Shown here one piece after another: positions 28,689 through 38,018 of a stretch of DNA of 64,000 bases. The stretch lies in contig CP106741.1 of the NCBI GenBank assembly GCA_030323305.1, positions 5,455,501 to 5,519,500 on the forward strand. The letters are read 5' to 3'. The notes under the pieces are model-generated. The model was not told the DNA's origin, ran no database searches, and worked only from the letters and a program-made list of their open reading frames with translations. Numbering within the stretch: position 1 is the stretch's first letter; each line of letters opens with the position of its first letter. The stretch is from Paenibacillus sp. CC-CFT747 (GTDB lineage Bacteria; Bacillota; Bacilli; Paenibacillales; NBRC-103111). Made by a program: the position numbers and the translations under genes.

Positions 28689-30649
28689 TTACTTGTGGGA
28701 ATTTCCTTCTATCTCCTCCACCAGCTCCGAAAGCTCCGTCCATCGTTCCATGGCCGCATCCAGCTCTTCGCTCGCCTTCTGTTCTTTCTCGTAAAGCTCC
28801 CGGACCTTGTCGTAATCGGCTGCGCTCTCTTCAATCTCTTCTTTCAGTGCGGCGATCCGCTCTTCCAGCCCGGCGATAACGGATTCGATCTCGTTCCATT
28901 CCTTCTGTTCCTTAAAAGACAGCTTGCGCGGCCGGTTCTGGCCCCGCCCCCGCCTGCCGAGGGTTCATCGACAGGCACGTCTGCCTTGGCATTGGGCGTT
29001 CGCCCCTTGGAACGGTCCGTTTCTGGCGCCGCTTTGCTCTGCTCCTGCTGGCTCTCCATCGCCTTATGCTCCAGGTATTCGGAGTAGTTGCCATAGAACG
29101 CCACCAGTCCCTCCTCTTCGAAGGCAAACAGATGGTCCACCGTCCGGTCCAGAAAATACCGGTCGTGGGATACCGTGATCACCGCGCCCGGAAAATGATC
29201 CAGGTAATCCTCCAGAATGGTCAGCGTCTGGATATCCAGGTCATTGGTCGGTTCATCGAGAAGCAGCACGTTCGGTTCGCCCATGAGCGTTCGAAGCAGG
29301 TACAGGCGGCGTCTCTCGCCCCCGGAGAGCTTGGCGATCGGCGTCCACTGCAGCGATCCGTTGAACAGGAACCTCTCCAGCATTTGCGAAGCGGTGATCG
29401 TTTCCCCGTCCGCCGTCCGAATGACCTCGGCGGCTTCCTTGATGTATTCAATGACGCGCAGCTTCTCGTCCATCTCTTCGTTATCCTGCGTGTAGTAGGC
29501 AAGCTTAACCGTCTGGCCGGTTTCGATCGTCCCCTCGTCGGGCTGCAGCTTTCCAGCCAGGAGGTTGAGCAGCGTCGACTTGCCCGCGCCGTTCGGTCCG
29601 ATGATTCCGACACGGTCCCTCGGGAGGACGATGTAGCTGAAATCCCGGAGCAGCTGCCGGCCGCCGACCGTCTTGCCGACATCCTTCATTTCGATGACCT
29701 TTCGGCCGAGCCGGCTCGCTCCCACGGCCATATCGACCGTTTCCGCAGGGCCGTCCACCTCCCGGTCGCGCAGCTCCTCCACTCGCTGAATCCGGGCCTT
29801 CTGCTTCGTGGTACGGGCCTTGGCCCCGCGCCGCAGCCAGGCAAGCTCGCGGCGGAGGAGATTCTGGCGTTTGTCCTCGGACGCCGCCTCCTGCTCCTCG
29901 CGCTCGGCTTTCTTCTCTAGAAATACGCCGTAGTTCCCTTCATAGCTGTACAGCCGGCCGCGGCTGATTTCGAGGATCCGGTTCGTCACCCGGTCCAGGA
30001 AATACCGGTCGTGCGTAACGAGAAGCAGGGCCCCGCGGTATTTCGCCAGCTGCTCCTCGAGCCACATAGCCGTAGAGTTGTCGATATGGTTGGTGGGCTC
30101 GTCGAGGATCAGCAGATCCGCCGGCTGGATGAGAGCCGAGGCGAGCGCAACACGCTTGCGCTGTCCGCCGGACAGCTGGGCAACCGGCTTATGAAACTCG
30201 GTTATCCCGAGCTTCGTCAGAATCGTCTTGGCCTGCGTACTCGCTTCCCAGGCATTCAGAGCATCCATCGGCTGCTGGGCGCGGAACAGCGCCTCTTGAT
30301 GGCGCTCGTTCCCCGGCTCCGCCTCTAGCCGGACAAGCGCTTCTTCATAAGAACGAAGCGCCGTCATGAGAGGGGAGCTGCCCCGGAAAACATGCTCGAG
30401 CACCGTGGTTCCTTCTTCGAATTCCGGACTTTGGGCCAAATATTCCACACGAAAATCATTGGCATGGACGAGCTTCCCGGAATCCGGTGAATCGAGCCCC
30501 GCGATAATTCGGAGCAGAGAGGATTTGCCGGTCCCGTTCACACCGATAAGGCCGATCCGCTGACGGTCGGAAACCGTAAACGAGATGCTGTCGAAGAGAA
30601 CCTTTTCCCCATAAGTTTTCGTTACCTGTTCCACTGATAAAATATTCAT
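28689..30649 (-). CDS. ABC-F family ATPase, Uup/YfmR-like (one-base frameshift)
   Basis: About 653 residues with two ABC domains (GLIGVNGTGKSSLLR with LSGGQRKRVALA; GIIGPNGAGKSTLLN with LSGGERRRLYLL). A C-terminal extension is cut off by a frameshift in CCCC 28942-28945. Reading through it gives RKLSFKEQKEWNEIES and a coiled coil ending in VEEIEGNSHK at 28689, the Uup C-terminal coiled-coil domain. The family acts at the ribosome E site, helps with difficult peptides, and Uup also binds branched DNA. It does not carry a membrane segment. Confidence 0.86.
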
Positions 30650-30686
30650 TCTTCCGTCCCCCGGATGGTCATTCCATTATGGTCAA

Positions 30687-31723
30687 TCAAGCTTCGAGCA
30701 CATAGGCCGCAAGCAGAGCAATCGTGTTCCACAGCGCTTCCCGATGGGTACGCTCCATTCCATGGGAGGCATGCACCCCGGGACCGATCAGAGCTGCTTT
30801 TACATTCTGGCCGCCTCTAAGGGCAGCCGAGGCGTCGGAGCTGTATTGGGGATAGATATCCACCGCGTAAGCCAGCCCCTCTCGATCCGCCAAACGGATC
30901 AGCTTCGAGACCATCTCATAGTCATAGGGACCCGAGGAGTCCTTGGCGCAGATCGATACCTGCTTCTCCGTACACGTCAAGTCATCCCCCATCGCGCCCA
31001 TATCGACGGCGAGGAGCTCGTTTACCTCGGCGGGAAGCCAGCCCGCCCCGTGTCCGACCTCTTCATAGTTGGTGATGAATACCTTTAGCGTCTTGGCCGG
31101 TTTCTTCTTCATCCGGATCAGCGCTTCAAGAAGCCCGAACACCGAAGCGACCCCCGCTTTGTCATCCAGGTGGCGGGAACGGATCCAGCCGTTCTCAAGA
31201 AGCTGGGCCCGCGGGTCGAAGGACACGAAGTCGCCCACCCGAATCCCCATGGCTTCCGCTTCCTTGCGAGAAGTCACATCGGCTTCTATGCGAACCTCCA
31301 TGTTGGCCTCTTCCCTCTTCTGGTCCCGGACATCGGGAAAGACGTGGACCGAAGGGTGGGTGGTTAGGACTGTCCCGGCATAAGTTTCGCCGCTTCTCGT
31401 GTGAATGGTGACATATTCATTCTCGATGGAGCTCATGGCATACCCCCGAGCGGGGTGAGACGAAGCCTGCCGTTCTCCTTGACAGAGCGGACCATGGCCC
31501 CGAGTGTGTCCACATGCGCGGTAAGACCGAGCGTTTCCTGGCTTTCCCCGGGAAGGGTGAGGATGGCCATCCCCTTAGGGGTTCTTTCGCAGGCTAGACC
31601 CAATCGTTCCGCCTCTTCCTCGATCCGTTTCATGATGGCCCCTGTATATCCCGTTGGGCTGGGGATGTTCAAGAGGTCCTCCAATAAACCGAGTACATAA
31701 GATGGATCGGCAAAAGCTTTCAT
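30687..31723 (-). CDS. M42-family metallopeptidase (one-base frameshift)
   Basis: The protein has about 345 residues. LTAHVDTLG (first metal His and Asp), RHLDDKAGVASV (bridging Asp), TNYEEVGHGAG (catalytic Glu) and LLAVDMGAMGDD form the M42 aminopeptidase/glucanase site. It ends with the family VHASHGMERTH metal histidine. The substrate could be short peptides. One base is missing in C5 31443-31447; restored it reads TPLGGYAMSSIENEY. The start at 31723 follows AGGGAG. It is cytosolic. Confidence 0.85.
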
Positions 31724-31750
31724 TGTTCGACTCCCTTTTCCTTCATTATT

Positions 31751-31779
31751 TTGCGATCGCGGGCAAAACTTGGTACAAT
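31751..31779 (+). promoter_or_regulatory. Sigma-A promoter for the ASCH gene
   Basis: TTGCGA (31751-31756) and TACAAT (31774-31779) have a 17-base spacer, 38 bases before the ASCH start. Confidence 0.55.
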
Positions 31780-31817
31780 ACCAATCGTAATCATTTAACT
31801 GAAGGAGGAACTCCGTC

Positions 31818-32147
31818 ATGTCCGAAGCATTGCCCCCTAAAACATGCAGCGTAGATCGTCTGGTTACGGTACAAGAGGATGTGGCCCGCGTCCTGGATGG
31901 AACCAAAACCGCCACCCGCCGAAACGGCCGTTATGCCGATCCCGGTGAAATCATGGAGCTCGAGGGACGCCGGTTCGAAGTTCACAAGGTGTACTCCCAG
32001 GCACTTGGCGAGATCACGGATGAAGACGCCAAAGCCGAAGGCTTCGACGATTTCAACAGCTACAAGGAATATATTCTATCCATGCACAAAGGAATGCCGT
32101 GGATTCCCCATGCACGCGTGTGGGTTCATGAATTTCGCCCTGTGTAA
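31818..32147 (+). CDS. ASCH-domain protein
   Basis: This intact protein of 109 residues has a single ASCH (PUA-like) fold: VARVLDGTKTATRRNGRYADPG, then FEVHKVYSQALGEITDEDAKAEGF and SYKEYILSMHKGMPW. The layout matches small bacterial ASCH proteins that bind RNA or modified nucleosides; YqfB-type members hydrolyse N4-acetylcytidine. The exact activity here is not assigned. AAGGAGGAA precedes the ATG, and it has its own promoter and terminator. Confidence 0.78.
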   Translation: MSEALPPKTCSVDRLVTVQEDVARVLDGTKTATRRNGRYADPGEIMELEGRRFEVHKVYSQALGEITDEDAKAEGFDDFNSYKEYILSMHKGMPWIPHARVWVHEFRPV

Positions 32148-32172
32148 AGCCTGTCAAGAATTGCACACAACA

Positions 32173-32218
32173 AAAACAGTGTAGTTCTCCTTAATGGATA
32201 CTACACTGTTTTCCTGTT
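32173..32218 (+). terminator. Terminator of the ASCH gene
   Basis: AAAACAGTGTAGT (32173-32185) pairs perfectly with ACTACACTGTTTT (32200-32212), followed by TCCTGTTTTTTT. The hairpin lies in the leader of the next gene. Confidence 0.85.
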
Positions 32219-32247
32219 TTTTTCAAACACGCCGGGAGGTTGTCCCT

Positions 32248-32679
32248 TTGTATCGATTGCTTGTATTTCTTCACGTGGTCAGCGTGTTGGTTTCCGTTGG
32301 TCCGTTCTTCATTCTGATCCCGCTCATCCGCAAGCTTCGGCAGGCCGACGAGAAAGAATTGAATTATTATCTTCCTACCTTCGCCGGTTCGGTACGCCTT
32401 TCCAAGCATGCCGGCCATGTTCTGGTTGTCTCCGGCATTCTGCTCATGTGGTTGGGAGAATGGAGCTGGGGAACGTCCTGGGTCGTTCTCACCATTGTGG
32501 TTATGGTAAGTTCTCTTTATTTTATTGCGCGGGCGTTCTCTCCGACCCTTCGCAAGCTTCAGCAGCCCCATGACAACCGGGACGCGCTCGTCAACAAACT
32601 CCGCTTCAGTCTTGCGCTCTACATTGTGCTTATGCTCGTCATGCTTTGGTTTATGGTGGTCAAGCCCCAGCTTTGGTAA
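32248..32679 (+). CDS. Four-helix membrane protein, DUF2269-like, unknown function
   Basis: The 143-residue protein has four predicted membrane segments: LLVFLHVVSVLVSVGPFFIL, HAGHVLVVSGILLMWL, SWVVLTIVVMVSSLYFIA and LALYIVLMLVMLWFMVV. The pattern of a histidine in helix one and a second HxGH motif resembles DUF2269 membrane proteins, which are uncharacterised; the match is only moderate. The start is a TTG at 32248 with GGGAGG seven bases upstream. The ORF to 32194 runs into the preceding terminator and is not used. After the stop, 32680-32827 contains only a weak GGGTC/GACCC hairpin. Confidence 0.55.
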   Translation: MYRLLVFLHVVSVLVSVGPFFILIPLIRKLRQADEKELNYYLPTFAGSVRLSKHAGHVLVVSGILLMWLGEWSWGTSWVVLTIVVMVSSLYFIARAFSPTLRKLQQPHDNRDALVNKLRFSLALYIVLMLVMLWFMVVKPQLW

Positions 32680-32827
32680 CAGTCTACGCCGAACCCACAG
32701 CTCGTTGAACTGGACTTCAAAGCTATCGTTTCGCCGCTAGCGGGTAAGAAGGTGGGTCAAAGACCCGTTCTCAGACAATTCGGTCTATTTCAAGCAGACG
32801 GGAACCTCTCCTGCTGACTTAATGCCT

Positions 32828-33100
32828 TTAAGCCATGCTGAGAGGACCGCCGCTGCCCAAGCTAAGCGACTTCATGAAATTGATGCCGTAATGCGTAATC
32901 TTCGCAAAAAACATTCCATCCTCCGCCTTGAAGCGGATCATTCCTTTATCCGCCAAATACTCCAGAGCAAAGAACTTCTCCGGATTGCGGTCTTCCAGGT
33001 TGCCGGGAATCAGGGCTTTTTTGCCTCTCTCCGACAGATGAAATTGATAAAGCTCCTGAAGCATATCCAGTCTGAGTTTTCTCCTCTTATCCGAAGCCAT
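32828..33100 (-). CDS. Small winged-helix-like protein, unknown function
   Basis: The 90-residue protein has a helix-helix-helix pattern followed by a short beta-hairpin (LEYLADKGMIRFKAEDGMFFAKITHYGINFM), which suggests a winged-helix fold. Basic N-terminus (MASDKRRKLRLDM). It is a possible DNA-binding regulator. I do not recognise the family. AGGAG precedes the ATG and a good promoter lies upstream. Confidence 0.5.
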   Translation of the reverse strand: MASDKRRKLRLDMLQELYQFHLSERGKKALIPGNLEDRNPEKFFALEYLADKGMIRFKAEDGMFFAKITHYGINFMKSLSLGSGGPLSMA

Positions 33101-33166
33101 AACAAATCCACTCCTTGCATGTTCTATAAGTTATGGAAAAAAAGTAAGTAAGAATTTTATGCCTAT

Positions 33167-33195
33167 ATAATACCTCAACCTTGCCCATTCGTCAA
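33167..33195 (-). promoter_or_regulatory. Sigma-A promoter for the winged-helix-like gene
   Basis: TTGACG (33195-33190) and TATTAT (33172-33167) are separated by 17 bases, with an AT-rich stretch downstream. Confidence 0.6.
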
Positions 33196-33220
33196 ATGTT
33201 TGTATAATTCCATTTCCTGA

Positions 33221-33270
33221 AAAAAGAACACGCCCTGTCCGCCGGCTATCCCGCGTAACAAGTGCGTGTT
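33221..33270 (-). terminator. Terminator of the Dabb gene
   Basis: On the minus strand AACACGC (33270-33264) pairs with GCGTGTT (33233-33227), followed by a CTTTTTT run. It ends the Dabb-domain gene. Confidence 0.55.
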
Positions 33271-33287
33271 ATGGATCGATTCTTTTA

Positions 33288-33584
33288 CTAGCCAGCCGAC
33301 TCGAAATCGACGCAAACCGAAGGCTCCCTCAGCACTTCCTTCATATGCTCCACTACCTTCTGATGCACCGGATGAACCTGATACGCGTCCAGATCCTCTA
33401 ACGAATGAAACTTCGTAATCAAAGCGAGGTCGTACGATCTCGCTTGATGCAGAAGATCCTCTCCGACTTCCAGATGCTGGAGTTGCTCGATCCGCCCCTG
33501 CATGTTTAGCAGAACCTGGCGGGTGGTTTCAATCCCGGACGGGGACGTGTCTTTCAAACGAAAGAAAACAATATGAGTTATCAT
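33288..33584 (-). CDS. Dabb-family (stress-responsive alpha/beta barrel) protein
   Basis: This 98-residue dimeric ferredoxin-like barrel protein runs MITHIVFFRLKDTSP, LEVGEDLLHQARSYDLALITKFHSLEDLDAYQVHPVHQKVVEHM. That is the Dabb (PF07876) pattern, including the HPxHQ near the end. Members are small cytosolic enzymes or stress proteins without a fixed reaction. The start at 33584 has AGGAG eight bases upstream; the ORF to 33620 is an extension. Confidence 0.8.
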   Translation of the reverse strand: MITHIVFFRLKDTSPSGIETTRQVLLNMQGRIEQLQHLEVGEDLLHQARSYDLALITKFHSLEDLDAYQVHPVHQKVVEHMKEVLREPSVCVDFESAG

Positions 33585-33679
33585 CGGTCGGTCTCCTTTG
33601 GCTTCCTGAATGCTCCCCATGGGAGAGAAAAGAACCGGTTAGCCGGGAAATGTACCCGCGAAGGCTAACCGGAAGACGA

Positions 33680-35247
33680 TTAACGGGAAGCTGCCGCGTC
33701 CTTATCCATCGACCATTTCTCGACGTCCCAGACGCGGGATACCCAGCCTTCGTAGAAGTCGGGCTCGTGGCAGACCAGAAGAACCGTCCCCTTGTATTCC
33801 TTCAAAGCTCTCTTGAGCTCCTCCTTTGCCACCACATCCAAGTGATTCGTCGGCTCGTCGAACAGGAGCCAGTTGCTCTCCCGCATCAGCAGCTTGCATA
33901 GCCGGACCTTCGCCTGTTCTCCCCCGCTCAGCATGCTCATCGGGCGGGTGATGTGCTCGTTGGTCAGCCCGCAGCGGGCAAGCGCCGCGCGAACCTCATG
34001 CTGGTTCAGATGGGAGAATTCGTTCCATACTTCATCGATCGGCGTATTGCCTGCTCCCTTAACTTCCTGCTCGAAGTAGGCCGGGAATAGAAAGTCCCCT
34101 TGGTAAGTTTTCCCGCTGTACGGCTGGATTTTGCCCAGGATGGTCTTAAGAAGCGTCGATTTCCCCACGCCGTTGCAGCCCACGATGGCGATCTTCTCGC
34201 CCCGTTCGATCGACATGTTCATCTTGGGCAAAAGGGAGAGTTGTACCCGATCTCCAGATTCTCCGCTTCGAAAACAATGCGTCCGCTCGCCCGGGATTCT
34301 TTGAAGGCGAAGGTCGGCTTGGGCGCTTCCTCGGGACGGTCGATCCGTTCGATTCGCTCGAGCTGCTTCTGACGGCTCTTGGCACGGCCGGAGGTGGAAT
34401 AGCGGGCCTTGTTCCGCTGGATGAAATCCTCCTGCTTCTTGATGTATTCCTGCTGCTTCTCATAGGCGTCGATATGCTGGGACTTGTTGATGTCCGCCAT
34501 TGTAAGGAATTTCTCATAATTGGCGGAATACCGTGTCAGCTTCGCAAATTCCAAGTGGTAGATGACGTTGACGACCTTATTCATGAACTCCGTATCGTGG
34601 GAAATGAGCATGAACGCATAAGGATAATCCTGAAGGTACTGGGTCAGCCATTGAATGTGCTCCACATCCAAATAGTTCGTCGGCTCATCCAGGAGCAGAA
34701 CGGTCGGCTTCTCGAGAAGCAGCTTGGCCAGCAGCACCTTGGTCCGCTGTCCGCCGCTTAGTGAAGCCACGTCTCGGTCCAGGCCGATGGCGTCCAGCCC
34801 GAGGCCGTTCGCCATCTCATCGACTTTCATGTCGAGCAGATAAAACCCGCTGTTTTCCAGCCGGTCCTGGATTTCGCCCATCTCCTCGAGTAGACTTTCC
34901 AGCTCTTCCGGCGTAGCGTCCGCCATCTTCTCGGTAATCGTCAACATTTCCTTCTCCTGCTCGAACAGAGGGAGAAAGGCGTCCTTCAGCACGTCCCGGA
35001 TCGTTTTACCGGGGGTTAGCTTGGAGTGCTGGTCCAGATAGCCATAGTGAACCTTAGGCGTCCACTCGACCTTTCCCTCGTCCTTTAGGAGCTGGCCCGT
35101 CAATATATTCATCAAAGTCGACTTGCCCACCCCGTTGGCGCCCACCAGGCCCACATGCTCTCCCGCCAGCAGGCGAAAGGACACGTTCTTGAAAAGGACA
35201 CGTCCGCCAAAGCTGTGACTCAAATCTTCTACGGTTAAAAGGCTCAT
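33680..35247 (-). CDS. ABC-F family ATPase, YfmM-like (one-base frameshift)
   Basis: The protein has about 522 residues and two ABC domains. NBD1 has GLVGANGVGKSTLMN and LSGGQRTKVLLAKLL. NBD2 has AIVGCNGVGKSTLLK and LSGGEQAKVRLCKLL. A linker with FIQRNKARYSTSGRAKSRQKQLERIERI lies between them, and a long helix in NBD1 forms the arm. The whole pattern follows Bacillus YfmM. One base is lost in GGG 34234-34236; restored it reads GYNSPLLPKMNMSIERGE. Like other ABC-F proteins it probably acts on the ribosome. It is the third ABC-F gene within 8 kb. Confidence 0.84.
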
Positions 35248-35316
35248 AGTAAGTTTCGATTGCTCCTATCTCTGTGTTCTCTCGTTAACGACTTATTATA
35301 TCATCAACGGACAGGA

Positions 35317-36799
35317 TTAGGAAACTTGTATTTTGCCTGCTTCACCAGGCGGAGGGCTGTCTGTCCGTGTGATCCTCACTCCAGCCATTTCCAGGCAATC
35401 CCCATCCTTGAGTTCATACTCTTGGAAGGGGACCATTACCTCCCCGTTCAGCAGCGTTCCATTCTTGGAGCCGAGGTCGCGGACCAGATGACCACCCTCC
35501 GGCGTGCGAACGATTTCGGCATGCTGGCGGGAGATCCCTGCCGTTTCCAGCAGTAGCTGAACGGTTCCGGTCTCCCGGCCGATCCGAAAGGTTTCCGTAA
35601 CCATCTCGGTGTACTCCTTCCCTCCCTCCTTGTCGATTTCAAGCCGCAGGGAATGAGAGGTGGGTGGATAGGAAGCGAGCAGAACGGTGGCATCGGATTT
35701 TCCGAGGAGGACGGTCTTGTCGGGAAGCCGGTCGTAATAACCGGAAAGCTCTTCGGCACTTCTCCCGATGTAGGGAGAGGTATCCCCTTTGCCGTATAAA
35801 GCGGATTCCTCTCCGGAACTGGCTGAGCCTCTTGAGTTCTTCCCGCATCTAGCGGCAGCTCGACGGATTCATCCGCGAGAGGCCAGTTCGGCTTACGAAG
35901 CGGCAGCTTGACTCCGCCTTTCTTCCAGAGGACATAGGCGCCCCCGGCCGTGGCAGCGGTAAAGCCGATGGCGGCCGCAAGCAGTCCGGGAGAAGGGGCG
36001 GTCCCATACATTCCCCACAGGACCGCCGGCACCGTAACCGCCAAAGCCGCGCCCAGCTTATGGGCTGTCTTGATTTCCCGCGGCTGCGGCTCCTCGGAAA
36101 GTCCCTCCCATTCCGCTCGTGTAAATTCGAAGGATACGGGAGATTCAGAGGCGGAGACGATGCGTTCATGCTCGCTGACCGGAAAAAATCTTTTCTTCCC
36201 TCCGTTTGGGTTTCCCCGGTTTGTAAACCGGCCAGCGCCTCGTTCAGAGAACGCTTGCACCCCTGCAGGTTAAACGGATCGTTCCGCAGGCTGTCCAGCC
36301 AAGCTTTTGCGGCAAGAGTCCTCCCGTTAAGCGGAGAAAGCAGCTTTTCGGCCAAGCAAATCAGCTTATGATGGAGGGTCAGGGGACTCGGATTTTCCTT
36401 AAGAGGCAGATAGAGAAGGGCCAAGTCGTCCGCGTCTTTTCCTATAAATATATAGTCCGGATCCATCACATACCTCTGCTCATTCAGCATGTAGATTTTG
36501 CTGTCCTCCAATTGTCGGCAGACGGCATGCAGGACCTTGAGGAAGGCTTTCTCTTCAAAGGCGTCCGTTCGGCTCCACAACGATAACGGTCTGCGGACCG
36601 CAACGTTATACCGGAGGGTGATCGACTGGTCCAGCTGTTCGAATTCGATCGGGAGCAGCCCGGGAATCGGGTAATTTTGCAGCATGTTCATCTCAACCGG
36701 CACCAGATCCTCTATCTTCAGGATGGGATCCTTAGTCAGCAGCAGGTAGCTTCCTTGGGAATGGTCACGGGTACAGGTCAGCCCCATCAGAGGATTCAT
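35317..36799 (-). CDS. DUF6382-FHA membrane protein of the Tad locus (two frameshifts)
   Basis: About 494 residues in three parts. The N-terminal DUF6382-like domain (residues 1-210) begins MNPLMGLTCTRDHSQGSYLLL. The middle has a membrane hairpin (LGAALAVTVPAVLWGMYG and LLAAAIGFTAATAGGAYVLW). The C-terminal FHA domain holds RIGRETGTVQLLLETAGISRQHAEI and DLGSKNGTLLNGE; the SRQHA and SKNGT motifs bind phosphothreonine. One base is lost in A6 36183-36188 and one in CCCC 35784-35787. FHA domains read Ser/Thr kinase output, and a kinase lies at the other end of the locus. Confidence 0.75.
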
Positions 36800-36815
36800 T
36801 CGGCCACTCCCTCTC

Positions 36816-37325
36816 TCATACCAGCTTCTCCAGGCAAATGGTTAGGACAGCCGGTACGACCGCATACATGAAAGGGAAGCGGATCATCTCCTGCCGGAAC
36901 TCCGGATAAAACCTCTGCTCTTCTCCGCCCATTCTCAAGGAAAGCAGTCCGCTGTAAGCCAGCCATACCTTCTCTTTCACAAGCTTCCGCTGCAAGAGGA
37001 TTCCTACCCCGATGACCCCTGCATATAAAATGGAATAGACCGCGCACTGCATGACGAAAGCGGGTCCGCTAAAGGCTCCCAGCGCTGCAAAAAGCTTAAC
37101 GTCGCCCGCTCCGATGGCCCCGGGCAAATACAGAAGAAGCATGACCGCCAAGCCCGCAGCCATTCCGGCCGCCGCCTGCAGCGTTCCCTGCACGCCGCCA
37201 AAAACAGCCTGAAAGGATCCTCCCGCTAAAATTCCGGCCGCGCACAGCCAGTTTGGTATTTTGCAATATCGTATATCGGTGTAGAAGGCCGCCAGAAGCA
37301 TCGCAGCCATTCCCCATTCCAGCAT
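36816..37325 (-). CDS. Prepilin peptidase, A24 family (TadV/CpaA-like)
   Basis: The 169-residue membrane protein has two A24 aspartates: FYTDIRYCKIPN (helix 1-2) and GAGDVKLFAALGAF. The FTDIR...GxGDxK pair is the catalytic site of the small archaeal/Tad-type prepilin peptidase without methylase domain. It would cleave the Flp-like pilin and possibly the TadE-like proteins. The ATG at 37325 is favoured since AGGAGG is 7 bases upstream; the ATG at 37331 is too close. Confidence 0.85.
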   Translation of the reverse strand: MLEWGMAAMLLAAFYTDIRYCKIPNWLCAAGILAGGSFQAVFGGVQGTLQAAAGMAAGLAVMLLLYLPGAIGAGDVKLFAALGAFSGPAFVMQCAVYSILYAGVIGVGILLQRKLVKEKVWLAYSGLLSLRMGGEEQRFYPEFRQEMIRFPFMYAVVPAVLTICLEKLV

Positions 37326-37356
37326 TTCCATTCCTCCTGCTTACTCCAGTGTTCTT

Positions 37357-38018
37357 TTATTGGCCCACCCACACCCGCTCGTACGCTTTCTTGCGAATCA
37401 TAACCGTTTTATGAAAAAAAGGAACCGGCAGCTGGAAGGCGTAAGAAACTTCGATCCCAAAGCCGGCGCGGGCATGATTGCCGAGCTCAGGAAAGCTTAT
37501 TTTCACGATTTCGAGATTTTCTTCCTTCAGGATTTTCCGGTTTCCGTAATGGAGCACAACCGGCTTGAAGGCCTTGTTCAGCATCGGAGTAACCGTTTGG
37601 TCGATGACCTGATCCACCCCATCCTTCCCCTCCTGCTCCCAACGCTCCCGCTGTTCTTTCTCCCACTCGATTACAGCCAGCACCGAATCCGGTATCCACT
37701 CCTCGTACTTAGCCGCCGATTCCTCGGCACCGACGACTGTATCCCGGGCGTTGCGAATTCGGGACAAGACTTCCCCGAGCAGGATCGCAGGCTTCGTTTC
37801 GGAGGCCTTTTCTTTGGCGGAAACATACAGCGTCTCCACCGGCCCCATATGAGCGGCCGTCACTTTGACCGTTTCACCCACCGCACTGCGCACACTGGCC
37901 TCCACAATCGAAAGCTGAACCAAACCGTTAAGAATAAGAAGGAACGCGAGGAAGACGGGCAGGATAAGAGCCGCCTCCAGAACAATCCCCCGCCTTGCTC
38001 CCGCCTAAACCGGTTAAT
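37357..38018 (-). CDS. TadE/pilus-like protein 2 (start unclear, one-base frameshift)
   Basis: About 220 residues. The N-terminus reads NRFRREQGGIVLEAALILPVFLAFLLILNGLVQLS after adding one base to C5 at 37987-37991. That is a class III prepilin-like signal: basic head, then Gly and a Glu five residues on, then a hydrophobic stretch, typical of TadE. The rest is an extracellular domain (KPVVLHYGNRKILKEENLEIVKI, ending VWVGQ). No ATG/GTG/TTG in frame lies near the start; an ATT at 38018 overlaps the previous stop, so a further missed indel is likely. It is translationally coupled to the DUF5702-like gene. Confidence 0.55.
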
